A DNA stretch of 64,000 nucleotides from Pseudoscleropodium purum. Taxonomy: Eukaryota > Streptophyta > Bryopsida > Hypnales > Brachytheciaceae. The stretch covers positions 13,268,001 to 13,332,000 of the forward strand of contig OZ017803.1 in assembly GCA_963969395.1 (NCBI GenBank), in the 5' to 3' direction. This document shows, piece after piece, positions 13,732 through 26,747 of the stretch. A program made the position numbers and the translations under genes. Positions within the stretch are counted from its first letter, which is position 1; the number at the start of each line of letters is the position of its first letter. Below the pieces are notes generated by a model. The model did no database searches, was not told the DNA's origin, and saw only the letters and a program-made list of their open reading frames with translations.

Positions 13732-14336
13732 TCAACAAAAATATGTGGCAAGTATATTGATGTAATGATTTCCAAAATGTGTTCAATGTCTTGTTTTTAG
13801 TTTTGTCATATTGTTAGTGAAGTTTGTAGATCATAGCTTTAATTACATTCATACAATTGAAATCCTCTTCACGATACTCTAGATTAGAAAATGCATAATA
13901 CTCAAATACTTTTTTTATTTTTTAGATATTGCGAAATAGTAATTTATATTCTTGTTTAAAATATTATTCATTGAATGGAGAAGACATAGCCAAATGCTTA
14001 ACATGCATGTTCATATTACTAAAGAAACTGAATTTATATTTTTTCTTCATTGCTTTTAGTTTTGTTTCATGGATCTGCTAATATTTTTTCAATGTTTCAC
14101 TTTAATTTTTTCAATATTACTGTTTATTCCAATAAAAATTTAAGTTTTCAGTTTTTTCACTATTTTTTAACCAACTAATTATAAACAACTATTTTAAATA
14201 GTTTCAATACTTGCCACCTAAAATGAAATCATCTTCATCAATTTTTCTACTATTCATTTTTGTTTAAATATATTTTTTAAATTTTCTTACTATACACTAT
14301 CAATAAACTAATATTGTTGTTTATCTTTTGAGACAC

Positions 14337-16199
14337 TCAAACTATAGTAGAGTTATTCTCCAAACTTGAGGCTATTATTTAAACAATCAGTTGAAAAAGT
14401 TCTATTAAGTATTACTTTTTAGTAGTTTATGCAGCAATCTTTAAAGGACATTCAATATTCATGTTTAGACAAACTTCATTAGTTTTTTATATTAAAATAC
14501 TAATTCAAAAAATTTAATATTTTTATGATAGAACAAATATTTTAATATAGAAATCTATATCCAAAATCTATATATGAAATTTAACCTCATTTTCTCAAAA
14601 TTAAAAATATTAAAATGAAATTTATATGATTTTTAAAATTAATTTCTTTGTAAAAATCATAGTTATTATAAAAATTTCTAAAATAGTATGAAATATTTAG
14701 CAAAAATGAAGATGATAGTGACAACATTACAACATAATGGTGTAATTGGCACTCTTTGAGTTCATAATAAGAGAAATTTAATAGAAAAAGTTCAAAAATG
14801 ATGTACTTCAGGCTTTTAAGATGCTACCTTGAAAGTGAAAAAAATTATAATTTTAAAAATTTGGAAGAAAAAATAAACTATAAAAAAAAGTAGGATTCTT
14901 CGAATTCCTCAAGCAAATTTGTCCTTTAAAGGTTAAGAGAATTAAATTAACAATTTAAGAAATCCTACAATTAAGGAGTTCAACTAATTTTGCACTTCAT
15001 TTTGAGTTTAAGCTTCATTTGTTATAAATTACTCAATTGCCAGCCATCTTTGTTGATTGCCTTCATAACATTTTGTATCCTTCATGTTTGTTGTTAGTTT
15101 CCTTCATACACCTTACCCATCACAATGAGCCTTCACTTGTCCACTTAGCTATTGATCAAGTATCGTTGGACTATGTGGAATACTCCACACCATCTACTTT
15201 GGAGTCAAAGTAGTGATAGTGTATACTATTGAATGTTATGCTTCTTGATACACTTCAAGAAACTCTATAAAGGTTCACACGCATTGCATTGGAAGGTTGA
15301 CCAATCAATGGTTGGACTAGAGGAGATGGAAATATAGGATAAAGCCCAACTTCGAGGGTATTCTATAAAAAAAAAGGGACTGATAAGGAAGGCAAAACTC
15401 AACAAGGAGGTCTTTTTTTTCATGAATTGCCGGAAGCATGAAGACATTATCCATCATAAACTACCTTCCAAAATATTCAAAAAATGAAAGAGATGATAAA
15501 GATTCCTTGAATGAATAGAAAATTTTCCAATGAATAATCCATAATGCCCAATTATACGTGTGGACCTACAAACTAATGCTTTGGGTTGGGGTGAATTGAC
15601 CCCCTCGCTCGTCTCCTTGAAGTCAATCCCAAAGTGCTTGTAAAAAAAAGCCCCCCTATTTTGTGCTTGACTAATTTATCTTCTACACCTCTCTAACCTA
15701 ATGTGGGGCCTTTGATTGCAAATATGAATTCAAAATTTTCTAATTTTATCATGCGTAGCAAATAAAAAATTTCAGTGTTTTCCGTTTGGGACGAGCAAGG
15801 GGGCCATGCTTTGATTATGAAAAATAATTTGCCCTGCAATGAAGGGAGAATTTTCTGGTGGGGGTTTGCAAAGTCAATATGGATGTTTCCAGTTCTGATT
15901 ATTGGTGTGACTTGTGTGAGTCATCATGGCGCAAAGGAAGGGCACGGAGCAAAGATTTTCTCCAATTTATATCATGACATGAAGTGCTCACCAAGCTTCC
16001 GGAAAAGCCGGCAGGTGTGGCCCCCTAGCTTGTGGAAAAGATTTGAATCAATTAAACTGAGTACCTTAATTCAGGTCACAACTGTGGTTCCGGATTCATG
16101 CTAACTTCAGTTTCTGTGGCTTAAAATTCTCCAAAAATAGCCATATGAATATCCATATTGAGACTTTGGACAAATAAAATAGATTCAATGGAAACAAAC
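14337..16199. other. AT-rich spacer with one GC-rich hairpin pair
   Basis: No gene supported. GACCCCCTCGCTCGTC at 15598-15613 and its near-complement GACGAGCAAGGGGGCC at 15790-15805 form a 16-bp inverted repeat about 208 bp across, possibly a MITE, but no target duplication is visible. An open plus frame (15775-16104, 109 codons) has no family resemblance I can name. Confidence 0.4.
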
Positions 16200-16203
16200 T
16201 TAA

Positions 16204-16430
16204 CCTCTTAAAGAACAAAGGGGTGACCTTGGAAATCATCCCTTTCTATTACCATGTAAATCATTGGCAGAAAATATAGCAAAAGTACTCATTGGAAGTC
16301 AAACTATTGTAGAAGACCTCCCCTTTTTACAACAAAATTCCAAGGATGCATGAGTAGTTGAATTTTTGGCCTATGAGAAGAATTCCATGTCATCCATTAG
16401 ACACCAACTGTTCATGCTCACATTTAAGGG
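16204..16430 (-). mobile_element. TTAA-flanked MITE, family B, copy 1 (inverted)
   Basis: A 227-bp element starting CCTCTTAAAG after TTAA (16200-16203) and ending TTTAAGGG before TTAG, a TTAA with one change. The interior carries, in reverse orientation, the family B blocks seen at 26527, 32154 and 46341 (AACTATTCATCC-like, CTTCTACAATAGTTTGACTTCC-like). No coding capacity. Confidence 0.72.
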
Positions 16431-16811
16431 TTAGAAGAGAAAAATTGTAGAGGCCTACATCCACAAATCATGCGAAGGTCTCTATGATGTTTTATCTTTT
16501 AGCTTGTTTTGAATTAATTGGATATATTTTGGTTGTCCAAAGTCTAAATCAGAAGATTATTGTGTCTAGTTTACATATTTGGGGGATGTGCTTTGAATGA
16601 TAGTATTGTCAAGTTCTAATTCCACACCAATTACTTAAAACTTATTTTCATTTTTGAGGTCAATTTATCAAGTGCATTCAAGATATCCTTCACCCCTTAA
16701 ATTCCTTCATATTGTAAGGCCAAGAGTTCTTTAACACCTTAAGTTCTAAGGGATAGTCCAAGTTTCCAAAATTTTGAAGATATATTATAAAATACAACTT
16801 AGAATAATAAT
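16431..16811. other. AT-rich spacer, nothing recognised
   Basis: Plain AT-rich DNA between two TTAA-type elements. No open frame worth naming. Confidence 0.5.
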
Positions 16812-16815
16812 TTAA

Positions 16816-17737
16816 CCCCTAAAGTTCCATAACTATGTTTTCATTGAAAAAGTTCAGAAATTGCCATTTTTAGTACAAGTAGCAAATTTTTGGAAAAAAA
16901 ACACTTTTTTACATATGTAACCATAGGATCTTGTACAATGTAGTATCAAAAACATGTGGTAAAAATTTTAGACATTTCCACTGCGTAGATTGCAAGATAT
17001 AAGCATTCAAATTCATTAAAATCGTTTTTTTGGCCCTGCGAAAGGCCGGGCAGCTGCACTTCATAAGCTCACTTTTCTATGAAAAAATGACCCAAATGAT
17101 GGTGCTTCTTTGGATTAATTTTCCTAGACAAGTTGGCCACATGCTTGAAAATTTTCAAATCATTTGGAATTGTACAACATATAGGAAAAAAAATAGTAAG
17201 TAGTAGTAGAGAATGGTTCAAAATACTAAATTATTAAGAATTTGAATATGGAATTGAAAAATGTCAATCCCAATGCTTGAAATGTTTTAACAAGCAGTTT
17301 ACATCCTAGGATTCTATTTTCTTGCAAAAATATTGAAAATTGGATAAGATAAAGGATTTCAAAGTTTATTTTAGAGTAGGGAGTCCATAACTACCCACAA
17401 ACAAAAAATCCTCATAACTTTTGACTCGTTGATCAAAATGGAATGATTCAAAGCTTTCCTTGTATACATAAGTCTAGAAAACTAATTTCAAATTTTAGTT
17501 TCTAAAAAAAGTGATTTTTAAAAATCTGCCCAAACTGCCCAGTTATGAAAAAAGTAACATATTAGGCTATAACTTTTGACTCCTATTTCCAAATGACATG
17601 AAATTTGTTGCACACAAAAGATATTCCTTGTCTACACCTTCTATCAAAATTTCAGCCTAAAATATGCAAATTTCTGGTCACAATGGCGTGCCCAAAATAT
17701 CTATACAGCCAAAAAACATAGTGTGGTCCTTTAGGGT
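16816..17737 (+). mobile_element. TTAA-flanked element, family A, copy 2
   Basis: A 922-bp element starting CCCCTAAAGTTCC after TTAA (16812-16815) and ending CCTTTAGGGT before TTAA (17738-17741). It is closely related to the copy at 51306-52226 over its whole length. No open reading frame of transposase size, so it is non-autonomous. Confidence 0.83.
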
Positions 17738-19011
17738 TTAATGATGAGTTTCAAACAATAGTAGTAAAATATAAGATCTATATAGTTAGATCAATTGGTA
17801 CACAAACCAATAATTTTGAGTAAAATTTGAAGCCAAAACTTGAAAAATCCTTCAAAAAATTGATTGGAGATTGAATATTTGTGATTTTTAGAAGTTATTT
17901 TTTCCTTTAAGTTCAAAATATTAAGTTCCAATCATAATGATTTTTGAAAATTATTTATTTATCTATTTAATTGAATTGTTTATGAAGGGTCATTTTTTGA
18001 ACTTAAAAAAGTTACTTATTGAGGCTAGACCTAATTGTAACCTTTGAATTATATAATATTTGAAAGGTAAAGTCTTCAAAATACATATTATAAAAATGTT
18101 AATGAACTAACACAAGAATTACCCAAAAAATCAATGAATGAAAAAAATGCATTTTTGCATACTTGGGATGTGTTTGCATTCATCCATTGTTTGGAATTTG
18201 AACTCTTGGTCCTTATGGGATAAAAGAAACAAGTTCTAAATACAACATAAAGATACTATTGAGTTATAATTTCTTATAAATCCCAAAATATATTTTTTAG
18301 ATAATTTCTTGAAATATAATGAAATTTATAGTAGATTATGTTTGAAGTTCAATAAATCACCTTGAGAAACATCCAAAAAGTTTGGGTAGCTCTCTACAAT
18401 CTCAATCATTTTCTACAAGATTGTTCGAAATTTTTTTTAAGATTAAAAAGTAGATAAGCCTCTTGGGAATGTAGTTTTTATTTTCATTGGTGCTTGGAGT
18501 AAAAGTTATTCCATCCAAACTAAAAGAAATTGAGCCCAAATAGCTAAAATATACCACTAAAATTTGAAATAATTTAATTTAATTTTAATTTTTATAGATT
18601 ATATTTTTTATATAGAAAATTTTGATTCTTTCAATTTGCATTAGTAATGAAAAAGTTATTGAGAATCTTGTTTTGTAGACAATCATAGCATCTTCCCTCC
18701 AATAGAAGGTATTGAATTTGTTTTTGGAATCAGTTTTTGATAAATTTTCAAAATTTTTGCTCTATAGGATTAAGTTTGTTTATTAGAACAATCTCACCAT
18801 TTGAATTATTGTGTTTTAATTCCATCCTAGAACTATTATAGCCAAATAGAAGATTCACCTAGATGAAGACAAATAATTATTTAAAGTCAAAAAACCAAGT
18901 TCAATTCTACTTGAAGAATTTATAAAAAAAATCACCATTTCCCCAAAATATTTTTTAAAGATTCAGTAGTAGTATGTTGTATTCTATGCAACTTTGAAAT
19001 CAATAAATATT

Positions 19012-19052
<41 letters not shown>
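19012..19052. repeat. Compound (TA)n(GA)n microsatellite
   Basis: An uninterrupted run of TA dinucleotides passes directly into GA dinucleotides (about 19012-19052). Confidence 0.9.
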
Positions 19053-20391
19053 GTCCCTATTTCTTAAACAAATGTCTTGTTTTTTTTTAACTCAATTGTC
19101 AAAATAGACTTTGTTGATGTGAAATACCATATAGATGCTTGACTCCATAATTATAGAGTGAAATCTACCTTAGTTTGAATAAGATGCTTCCATGGTCTAT
19201 AATTCAACTTTTTTGAATTAAAGCGAGTTTATTCAACCCACCAAGTTGGATTTTAAAGATTTTCATTATTTTAAAAATTGATTTTAGCTCTATTTCAACC
19301 CTTTTGTTCATTAAATTTGAATTTTCTCAATTGCTATCATGGAAATTATTTCTCAACAAACTTAATTGTAGGCTACGGTATTGATGATTTCTTTTTTCTT
19401 TCTACCCTAGAAATATTTTTGCTTTACATTTCTTCAAAGAATGAAAATTAAGGGGATTTTGGGATTTTTATTCCTAGATACTAAACTCAAATTTTTAATA
19501 ACTTTCAAAAATTCGAAATCCTAAGTGAGAAAATTTTAAGCTAGGAGGACTCAAAGTCTTATAATCTAGTTTGATTAAGTACCAAAAAAACCTTTTTTTT
19601 GCTTTATGAGCAAATATTTATATTGTCAAGGTTTTGAAATTTCTTTAAAACATTTTTCAACTTGTCCATTGCAAGATTCTAAATTTAGATATGCAAAAAA
19701 GACAATTTTTAAAAGTTTTTCTTTTCACAAAAGAAATGTCAGTTTTGACTTTTTTGGAAGAAAAAAAAGCCTTGAGACTTTAATGGTAAAAATTATAAAG
19801 TGAAAAAAAATAAAATTGAAAGGGCATAATGCTTATTTATTGAAAGCTTTGGAGTCCATATTTTTCATGATAAACAACTGAAGGAGTCATTTAGGGCACC
19901 GCTTTGTTCAAATAACTTTTCATTCATCCAACTAAATGATTGAATCATTCTATATAACCTCCCATTATGAACATATTGTAGAATTTTAGTAAAATTATAT
20001 TTATATACAAAGATTCTACCAAAAATGTGCAAAAATTCTGAAAAAGATGTAGAAATCAAGGATTCATTTAAAAAAATCTAGTATTGGTAGCAACATCTTT
20101 TTATCATTTTGGAGAAATAGCCAACTTTTTTTTAATACTCATATGATACTTGAGTAATACTTGGTCATGTCTAGGTAAAATTTGGCCTTTGGTCTTAAAA
20201 GACACCAATAATTTGATTGAAAAAACGACAATTTCTTTTTAAAAAATAGCCACGACCTTTTCATTCTCTAAATCCCTCAAGGACAAATAAGTGGCTACAT
20301 ATCCAAAATTGTGAAGACATATTTAAAAATGAAACTTAGAATAATAATCTAATGATGTCTTTTATATAAAAGTTGTAAAATAAGATCTATA

Positions 20392-20396
<5 letters not shown>

Positions 20397-20426
<30 letters not shown>
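20397..20426. repeat. (TA)n microsatellite
   Basis: About fifteen TA units in a row. Confidence 0.9.
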
Positions 20427-20427
<1 letters not shown>

Positions 20428-20732
20428 TTAAATATATGACTAGACTAATCTATATTTTTCAATTGAATTTGAAACAAAAATTTGAAAAATCTTTCTAATA
20501 TTGAATTTAGATAGAATATTTGTAATTTTCACAAAAAATTTTAATGGATCATTTTTCAAATTGGAAAAGATATATGAACTATAACAATATTTTAAAAATA
20601 AAGTTGTGATAATCTATATTGTATAAATATTAAAAAATTATCAAAAGAACCTACAAACTTTTATATGGATAAGAAAAATAAAATCTCTTGTATTGAAATA
20701 TACTTTTGCATTTACATGTTGTTCAAAATCAT

Positions 20733-20980
20733 GGGGCACTTCAAATTATGGCCAAAGGTCAAGAGACTGTATTATATTTGATTTCTACCAATTATATTGC
20801 CAAATTCTTAATTTTTACAATTTGATTCATGAAAATCAATATCCCTTTGACCTTTGGCGATAGTATGAAGCAGGGCTAGAGATATGACCTATCAAGCTTC
20901 ATCCCTCTAAGAATTGGTTTCTAAAGTGAAAATAAAGGGAGGACACTGGTAAAAGAAGAAGCCCTGGTATGAAGTGCCCC
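20733..20980. mobile_element. MITE-like element with GGGGCACTTCA termini
   Basis: It begins GGGGCACTTCA and ends TGAAGTGCCCC, perfect 11-bp inverted ends 248 bp apart. A further internal inverted pair exists (GCCAAAGGTCAA near 20751 and its complement near 20847). No clear target duplication, so the superfamily is open. Confidence 0.55.
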
Positions 20981-21252
20981 TTAGAGTAGTTCATTTCATG
21001 TCAAAATTTTCCACTTGTGCCTAGACTTGTGATTGGCCCATGGAGTAGGAGACCTTTACTAATCAACCACAAAAAGGGTCAACCTTTACACTACGAGACC
21101 TAGTGACACGTAGAAAGTACACATGTAGAATGGATTTCCTCAAGGTTCTTTTCCCCATGATTCTTCCCCAAATTTCAAATCTTTTGAACCTCTTCTCCAA
21201 GTCTGATTTGAAATCCAGGGGATCATGACTCATCAGACTGCGCGCTGCGCGC

Positions 21253-24200
21253 CGGCTGCACTTCCCAATGCCCATTCAATACTCTTACCGACTTCTGCCT
21301 GCGCATCACAGTCACTGCAGTATTCCACTGATTTCCACAGCCATTCCATGTTGGCATGATTCAGATAGAAGTAAAGCGCGCATTGCATTGTCAGAGTGTA
21401 AGCTTGTCTCGCATGATTTTGAGCTGAAGGTGCCGTGGTGGTGATGTGAGGCCAAGTGGGAAGTGATAATATGGAAAGAGGCGCTGGTGAAGTGAAGCTG
21501 AGTTTAATTGGGGGCATTTTTTGGCAGTCATGGTGGTCTTGCAGTAGCAGTTCGTTCGAGGTTATGTTGCACTTGGGTTGGAAGTGGCTATTGTAAGTCA
21601 ACTTGACCTTTGTTGTAGCTTTAGTGTGAGGTTATGTGGATCTCGTGATGTTTTTGTCACAATTTCAGTAGAGTGATGTTTGCATGATTGAAGAGTTCCA
21701 ATGGTTGAGAATTAAACTTCAACACCGTTTGTGTTCATATGTAAAAGTGTTGAATGACTGGTATTAATTAGAGTGTTCAAATGCGTAGGCTAAGCCTAAC
21801 TACATTGAGAACAGAGTGATGAGACGTCCATGCCCCCATTTGTGATGTGTTGAAGCGACCAAGACCATTGCAGAGGTTTGCCTGTCATGTAGAGTTTTGT
21901 TTTTGCTGATGAATTAAGGATATTGAACAGTGTGCTTTTCAAGAGTCACTTAAGAAATGTAATCGTTTGCGGTTGTAAAATGAGCCCTTCCCTGTCTGAA
22001 TCGCATCTGATATAGCTTTCCCTCCATTCTTGAATAGCATATCTAAGCCTCTGATTCTCATTCAATTGTAGAAATTTTAAATCTAATGTCACCATGTCCA
22101 CAAAACCTCTTTTACGGTAGTTTCTAGTGCACCACTTCCAGTTAGAAGAGGATTAGGATTTAGGAAGGTGACCTCCTGTAAGTAACAGCAGCTACTTTGT
22201 GGTGGGATAATGGCTCTGGTTGTGAGAGTGCAATTGTTAAGCAATCCTTGTGCAATCGTTTATTGGTGAGTTTCGTTAAACACAATGTAGTGTCCTTTTG
22301 CGCATACAACACAGTTGGGCAGTGTTTAATTAGGTCTGACATTCTTTGCTACATTCGAAAATTTGCATGTAACGTTTGCACTGTCGTGTTTGTAGTTGTA
22401 ATGTTGTCGTTGGGGTTGTTGCGATCAGGTTTATCACCATGGCCAATCACTTGAGAGCTCTAGGGATGATACGTTTCCGAGGGCGTATGTTCTGGACGGA
22501 GTCGCAGTTCTTGAGCCACGTACAGGGGTCTCCCCTCGATAACCTCAAAGTGCGGGCTGTGAATTTAGGAGGTTGACTGGTCATAGAGAACTGGACCAAA
22601 CCATCTTTGTTTGATGGCATACCTGACAGCAATCTTCTCGTGAGGAACTCTCACCCATGTTATCAATTTTGCCCTAAAAAATCTAGCCTTGCAACTTCTT
22701 CTCTTGGTCCACAACAATGGCTTGCATTTAGGAAAGTATGTGCTTTATGACGTCTCTCGAAGGCAAGCCCGCTATTCTGACGCATGAATTGAAGTCTCGT
22801 CGGCAAATGTTTTCGTTGTGACTACACTCTTCTGTCTACTCAGCGTCGGTTTGGAAATCCAGTACCTACTTGACTTTCGACCCTTACCAACGTTTGTAGC
22901 ACTGTTTGAACGTTACTGGTAACTCTAAAACATGATTCTAAAGTTGACATTCAACGTTGCTACTGAATACTGTTCAAAGTAAGCGATTCACAGAGTTTTG
23001 GAACATGTCTGCTAGAAAACATCGCATGTTTGCTGAGACATGGTCCAAAGTTTGCATGTCTGTAATTTAAGACGTTGCTCTTCCAAAAATTTTCTAATTA
23101 ACGAACGTTGCAAAACGTTCCAAATTCTAGTGAAAAAGTTAGGTGGACTCTTTATCTCTCATTGAAGCGTAGAAGAGTGAACAGTGGCGTCATCAAGCCA
23201 TTTGACTCTCTATAGGCTCTAAATAGGTGGATGCAAGATGATTGGTGAAGTAACGAAATTGTTCGCAATAAAGTGCCTTGGCACACTAGATACATTTCAG
23301 CGTGTAGTGAGGTAGATGCAGTTCCTACTATATCCAAGACAACCCTTTAGATCAATATTTAGATATGGCACCCGCTGGTTTTTTTTAGTACAGTTTGTTC
23401 GGTATATTTTCTTGCATTGCCAGATTTAGATAGGTGAGTATGACCTGGCTAGAAGAAAAATTCGTACGTTAGATCTTTTGATGCGCTATGTCAAATGTGT
23501 TGTGAATCAGGACGGAGTGCAGAAGGAGGTGGAGGAGGGTAGGTGGTTGTCACATGGCGGCTGTTTCTACATGGGAAACATTCAAGGTAGTTTCCTACCC
23601 TCAGTTTTATCTTCAGCCCAAAAAGAGTTCACAGCAAGGCTTCTTTTCTTGTCGTTAGAGTGAAAATAGTCACAAAGATTTTATAGAAAATCCATTCCCA
23701 TGTGGTATTCTATAAAACCTAGTCCTATTACATGTTTTTTATTGGATACTGCTTAAAAATAATGTTTTAGTAGTTAAGGTGTAATGCTGTTAAGATCTGT
23801 AGAATACCTCGGGCGGATTTTCATCTAGTTTGGAATCCTCTTTCACTGACGTGATTGTTTCAAACCAACCCATGATTCTTATCACCCTGTTCAAGTGTTT
23901 ATTCATGTAGTTCCATGGTTGGGACTATGTCTCTATTGTATATCCTAGAAAAATATATGGAGGGAGCCTAGAATTATACCTACAACATATCCCCTAGTCT
24001 TCTTTGTATTGAACTGCTTGAATTCGACTTGTGGGGTAGACAGTTTTGTTATGAGCAGATATGGCAAGTGTCTGCAAGCTGGAGTTTTTCAATTGCGAGT
24101 CTTCAACAACATGTTTGTGTCAGCAATAACAGGAGGGGAAGAGGAACTGTGCTAGCAACTTCCTCAAGCCCATCCACCTGGGAGACCTTTCATATCATCC

Positions 24201-26545
24201 GCAACCAGGCAAACCCATCTATGGTTCACATCCAGGCTAACAATGGCATGTATCTCCAGGTATTAATTGAAAACCAATGACTTGTACCGCACACATCATA
24301 CCACTAATATAGTGTGGCTGGCCTGGATTTTTTAATTATAAACTGCTGATCTAGTGAGAGTTGTTGAATGCTACGGTGAAACAGACGGGCTACTATGTTT
24401 ACATGAATTTTATTCTTGTTTACCCGCAGGTAAAGGATGCCAGCCAACTCACTGTAGACTTTCAGGGCGATCCTGGATGGGATACTAACGATGCTACATT
24501 TATAATGAAGGTTGGCACCTAGTTAGGAGGGGAGTTCAGCTTGCTAGCGGCCGGGACCCTGCATTGGCCCCTGGTGTTTTTATGGTGAGATAACAAATTC
24601 TCCCTCATGCTGAATGGAGAATTAGACAGCAGATGTCCCTTCAATAGAACAAATAAGACCCTTCAGTTATCCGTGCACTAAACTTGTGGTGTTCACTTCT
24701 TATTGTCAGCGTCGCGGAAGGCATCTGCATACTTGAGCCCTTCTCTCAGTTGAGCCCCAAATTTGCAGAACTTCTTAACATGAAGTAGCCAGAGTTCATG
24801 GTCAAAAAATGATGAATATGGTTGATCATATTGTGAAATAATACAATTTAGATAAGGCCAAATTTTATGTCATAAGAGTCTACGAAAGCACAGACTGCAT
24901 ATGTTGGTCTAAAATGAAACTACAATTGAACAAGAGAAAGTCCCCTTGTGACCACTCAAATCAAAGTGCAACACGAACATTAGGCTCAATTTGGATCCTC
25001 TTGCTCCAGTAGAGGTTTAGTAAAATGTGCGAAATTCTGTAAATAAGTAACTCGACGATGCTGATCTTCATGGATTCACCTGATATAAGTGATTGAATTG
25101 GCAGTGAGTGCTCAGGTGCTCAGGTTATCATTTGACCTGCATGCCGCTCCAGGATCACAAAATGCGCAGGAGCACAGTTCTTCATGTGACAGTGTTGCTG
25201 AGTGGGCTATAAGCAAGGAGGTCCAACCGACTATTTGTACGAGTCTATCAAGACAATAGACTTTCTTGCTAGCAGGCGATATTCTGAGTCCCATTGTGTA
25301 TGTTGCACTTTTTTTTGTCAGTTCCAATGCAAGCCTAAGAGGTCTTTCGAAACCTCTTGAATCTTTTGGTAAGTAGTATTGGGAGGTTGAAATAGAGTTG
25401 TAACAGGTTTGAATGAGACTTTCATCGACAGTTGACATCCGTGCTTTCATGTGTAGATATGCCAAAAATCAAGCATTGTTTGCAATTGAACTTCTGAACG
25501 AGCCAGGCGCACGCAGCGGTAGTACCGTTGTCTTGGAATCTTACTACAAATTGGGATACAGTACTGTACAGTAAGAAAGCACACATCTTCGACCTAATTC
25601 TGCAACCTTTTCAATGATGCTCTCTTTGGCAAGACAACTATCCAGTGGAATATTGACTTCATTTACCGCAACCGGCTTGGTCTAGTGAAGAAGCTCAACA
25701 TGGCCGGAAACTGCTCTCATTTTCGTTGGTAAGTTCTGATAAGCCTAACCTTTGATTTGCATTTGGTGTCCGTTTATCAGTGTTTTCCCTTTTGTACATT
25801 CATTATGTGGCATTTGCACATCTGCAAAGCACTCTACTCAGCAATTGGAGATTGAAATTCTGTCTCTGAAATCATGCCTGCCATAGAGCGGAATACTCGG
25901 CAATTCGCATGAAATATCCTGACCTAGCTCCAGTTGAACTAATTCTGACTACTTCGTTTAATCTATACTCTTTTGTTATTCTTGAACATCGATGGGCTAT
26001 CAGTCTTGCTTGAGAAATTTCAAACTAGGAGAAATTTTTAGGCTCATTTTGAAAATCCATTCAATGCTCATTTTGAAGCCTGAGTCAAACATTGATAATC
26101 GAGTCTTTTTGAATGTTTTGGGATTTTTTGAATGTTTTAATAAGAATTTGTGATGTTCCTTAATCATTTTCATTGCTTCCAGACATCTCTTGTCAATAAT
26201 GCGGAGTTGAGCGGCTAGACAATGACTGGGTCTTGATTTACTTCAAAATTAGTTGCTTGATGCTTGATGTTCTTCTTGCTTGATCTGCAGGTGAGTGACC
26301 AGACAAACAAGTGAAAGATTAATTAAGGGAGCATCTCAAGCTGATTACCATAAGTTTGGGGCTTCTGAGCTTGAGGTTTTCGGCCAAGCAATGTGTGTCT
26401 GGATGGGCTTATTGGTCGTCGTTCATACCGAAACAAATTCAGCCGTTGGTCGTTCAAGCAATCAGTGCAACAAGGCTACTTCCGATCCAAGCTCCAGCAG
26501 ATGGGTGACAGAACTGAAAACCTTAACCCATAAACAACGCTGAGG
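21253..26545 (+). repeat. Segmental duplication, copy 1
   Basis: From about 21253 the sequence aligns colinearly, in direct orientation, with 60518 to the window end. Matching landmarks are the GGCATGATTC/GGCATCTTTC region, CATGATTTTGAGCTG, TGATGAATTAAGGATATTGAAC, GTTGGGCAGTG and ATCACCATGGCCAAT. Copy 1 holds about 1.2 kb of upstream DNA plus the GH5-type pseudogene. Only the part up to about 24245 can be compared, because copy 2 is cut by the window end. Confidence 0.88.
22439..26545 (+). pseudogene. GH5-type exo-1,3-beta-glucanase-like pseudogene with fascin-like N-terminal domain
   Basis: Relic of a plant glucan-degrading GH5 enzyme; the family hydrolyses beta-glucan, usually in wall or apoplast. 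Exon pieces on the plus strand: 22439-22639 (VRAVNLGG, stop, then KPSLFDGIP); 23511-23586 (GGGGG, VVV, STWETFK, with a frameshift); 24059-24259 (fascin-like part, GTVLATSSSPSTWETFHIIR, ending NNGMYLQ); 24430-24584 (VKDASQLTVDF, then LASGRDPALAPGVFM after a frame change); about 25124-25276 (DLHAAPGSQNAQEHSSS); 25457-25570 (FAIELLNEPG, with the likely acid/base Glu); 25604-25728 (IQWNIDFIYRNRLGLVKKLN); 26291-26545 (GE then stop where Trp is expected, GASQADYHKFGASELEVFGQ, then WAYWSS in another frame). Splice sites are mostly intact. Catalytic sequence expected between 24585 and 25124 was not found. Stops and frameshifts make it non-functional as read. Confidence 0.85.
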
Positions 26546-26743
26546 ATGTTTTCTTGCCGATGAATGACAAAGAATCTATCCATGCACGACAGAAGTGCAA
26601 CTATTCATCCTCCAAATTTTGTGTGAAAAGGGGAGGTTTTCTATAATAGTTTGACTTCTAGTGAGTGTCTTTGCACTTTTTTAAGTCAACAATTCACAAG
26701 GTATCAAAACAAATAATTTCCACAAGGACCTGTCGTTTAAGGG
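26527..26743 (+). mobile_element. TTAA-flanked MITE, family B, copy 2
   Basis: A 217-bp element between TTAA sites (26523-26526, 26744-26747), starting CCCATAAAC and ending GTTTAAGGG. It shares AGTGCAACTATTCATCCTCC and an AATAGTTTGACTTC block with the copies at 32154 and 46341. It sits at the very 3' end of the GH5-type pseudogene. Confidence 0.8.
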
Positions 26744-26747
26744 TTAA

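Larger units (their letters stand above)
9951..14336. mobile_element. 4.4-kb DNA transposon relic with long TIRs
   Basis: About 135 bp at the left (9951-10085) reappears inverted at the right (about 14200-14336). Shared blocks include AGATAAACAACAATATTAG, GTTTATTGATA, and TTTTAGGTGGCAAGTATTGAAA. This defines a class II element of roughly 4.4 kb. The interior is AT-rich and contains minus-strand frame pieces at 13540-13731, 13304-13519 and 12914-13114 that may be a decayed transposase; I cannot assign its superfamily. I found no convincing target duplication. A TTAA-type element (11662-12583) is inserted inside. Confidence 0.65.
17742..20732. other. AT-rich spacer with microsatellites
   Basis: About 3 kb of AT-rich DNA without a gene. 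It holds two dinucleotide microsatellites (listed separately) and only short random frames such as 19606-19803. Confidence 0.5.

Noticed and set aside
15598..15805. GC-rich inverted repeat as a transposon
   Set aside because: No target duplication and no second copy in the window; kept only as a note in the spacer entry.
19012..20426. (TA)n runs as replication origins or matrix attachment sites
   Set aside because: They are simple microsatellites; nothing else supports a functional claim.
21233..21601. Minus-strand frame of 122 codons at the duplication edge
   Set aside because: The corresponding frame in copy 2 (60565-60846) begins and ends differently and the shared sequence is better explained as upstream non-coding DNA of the GH5 relic.
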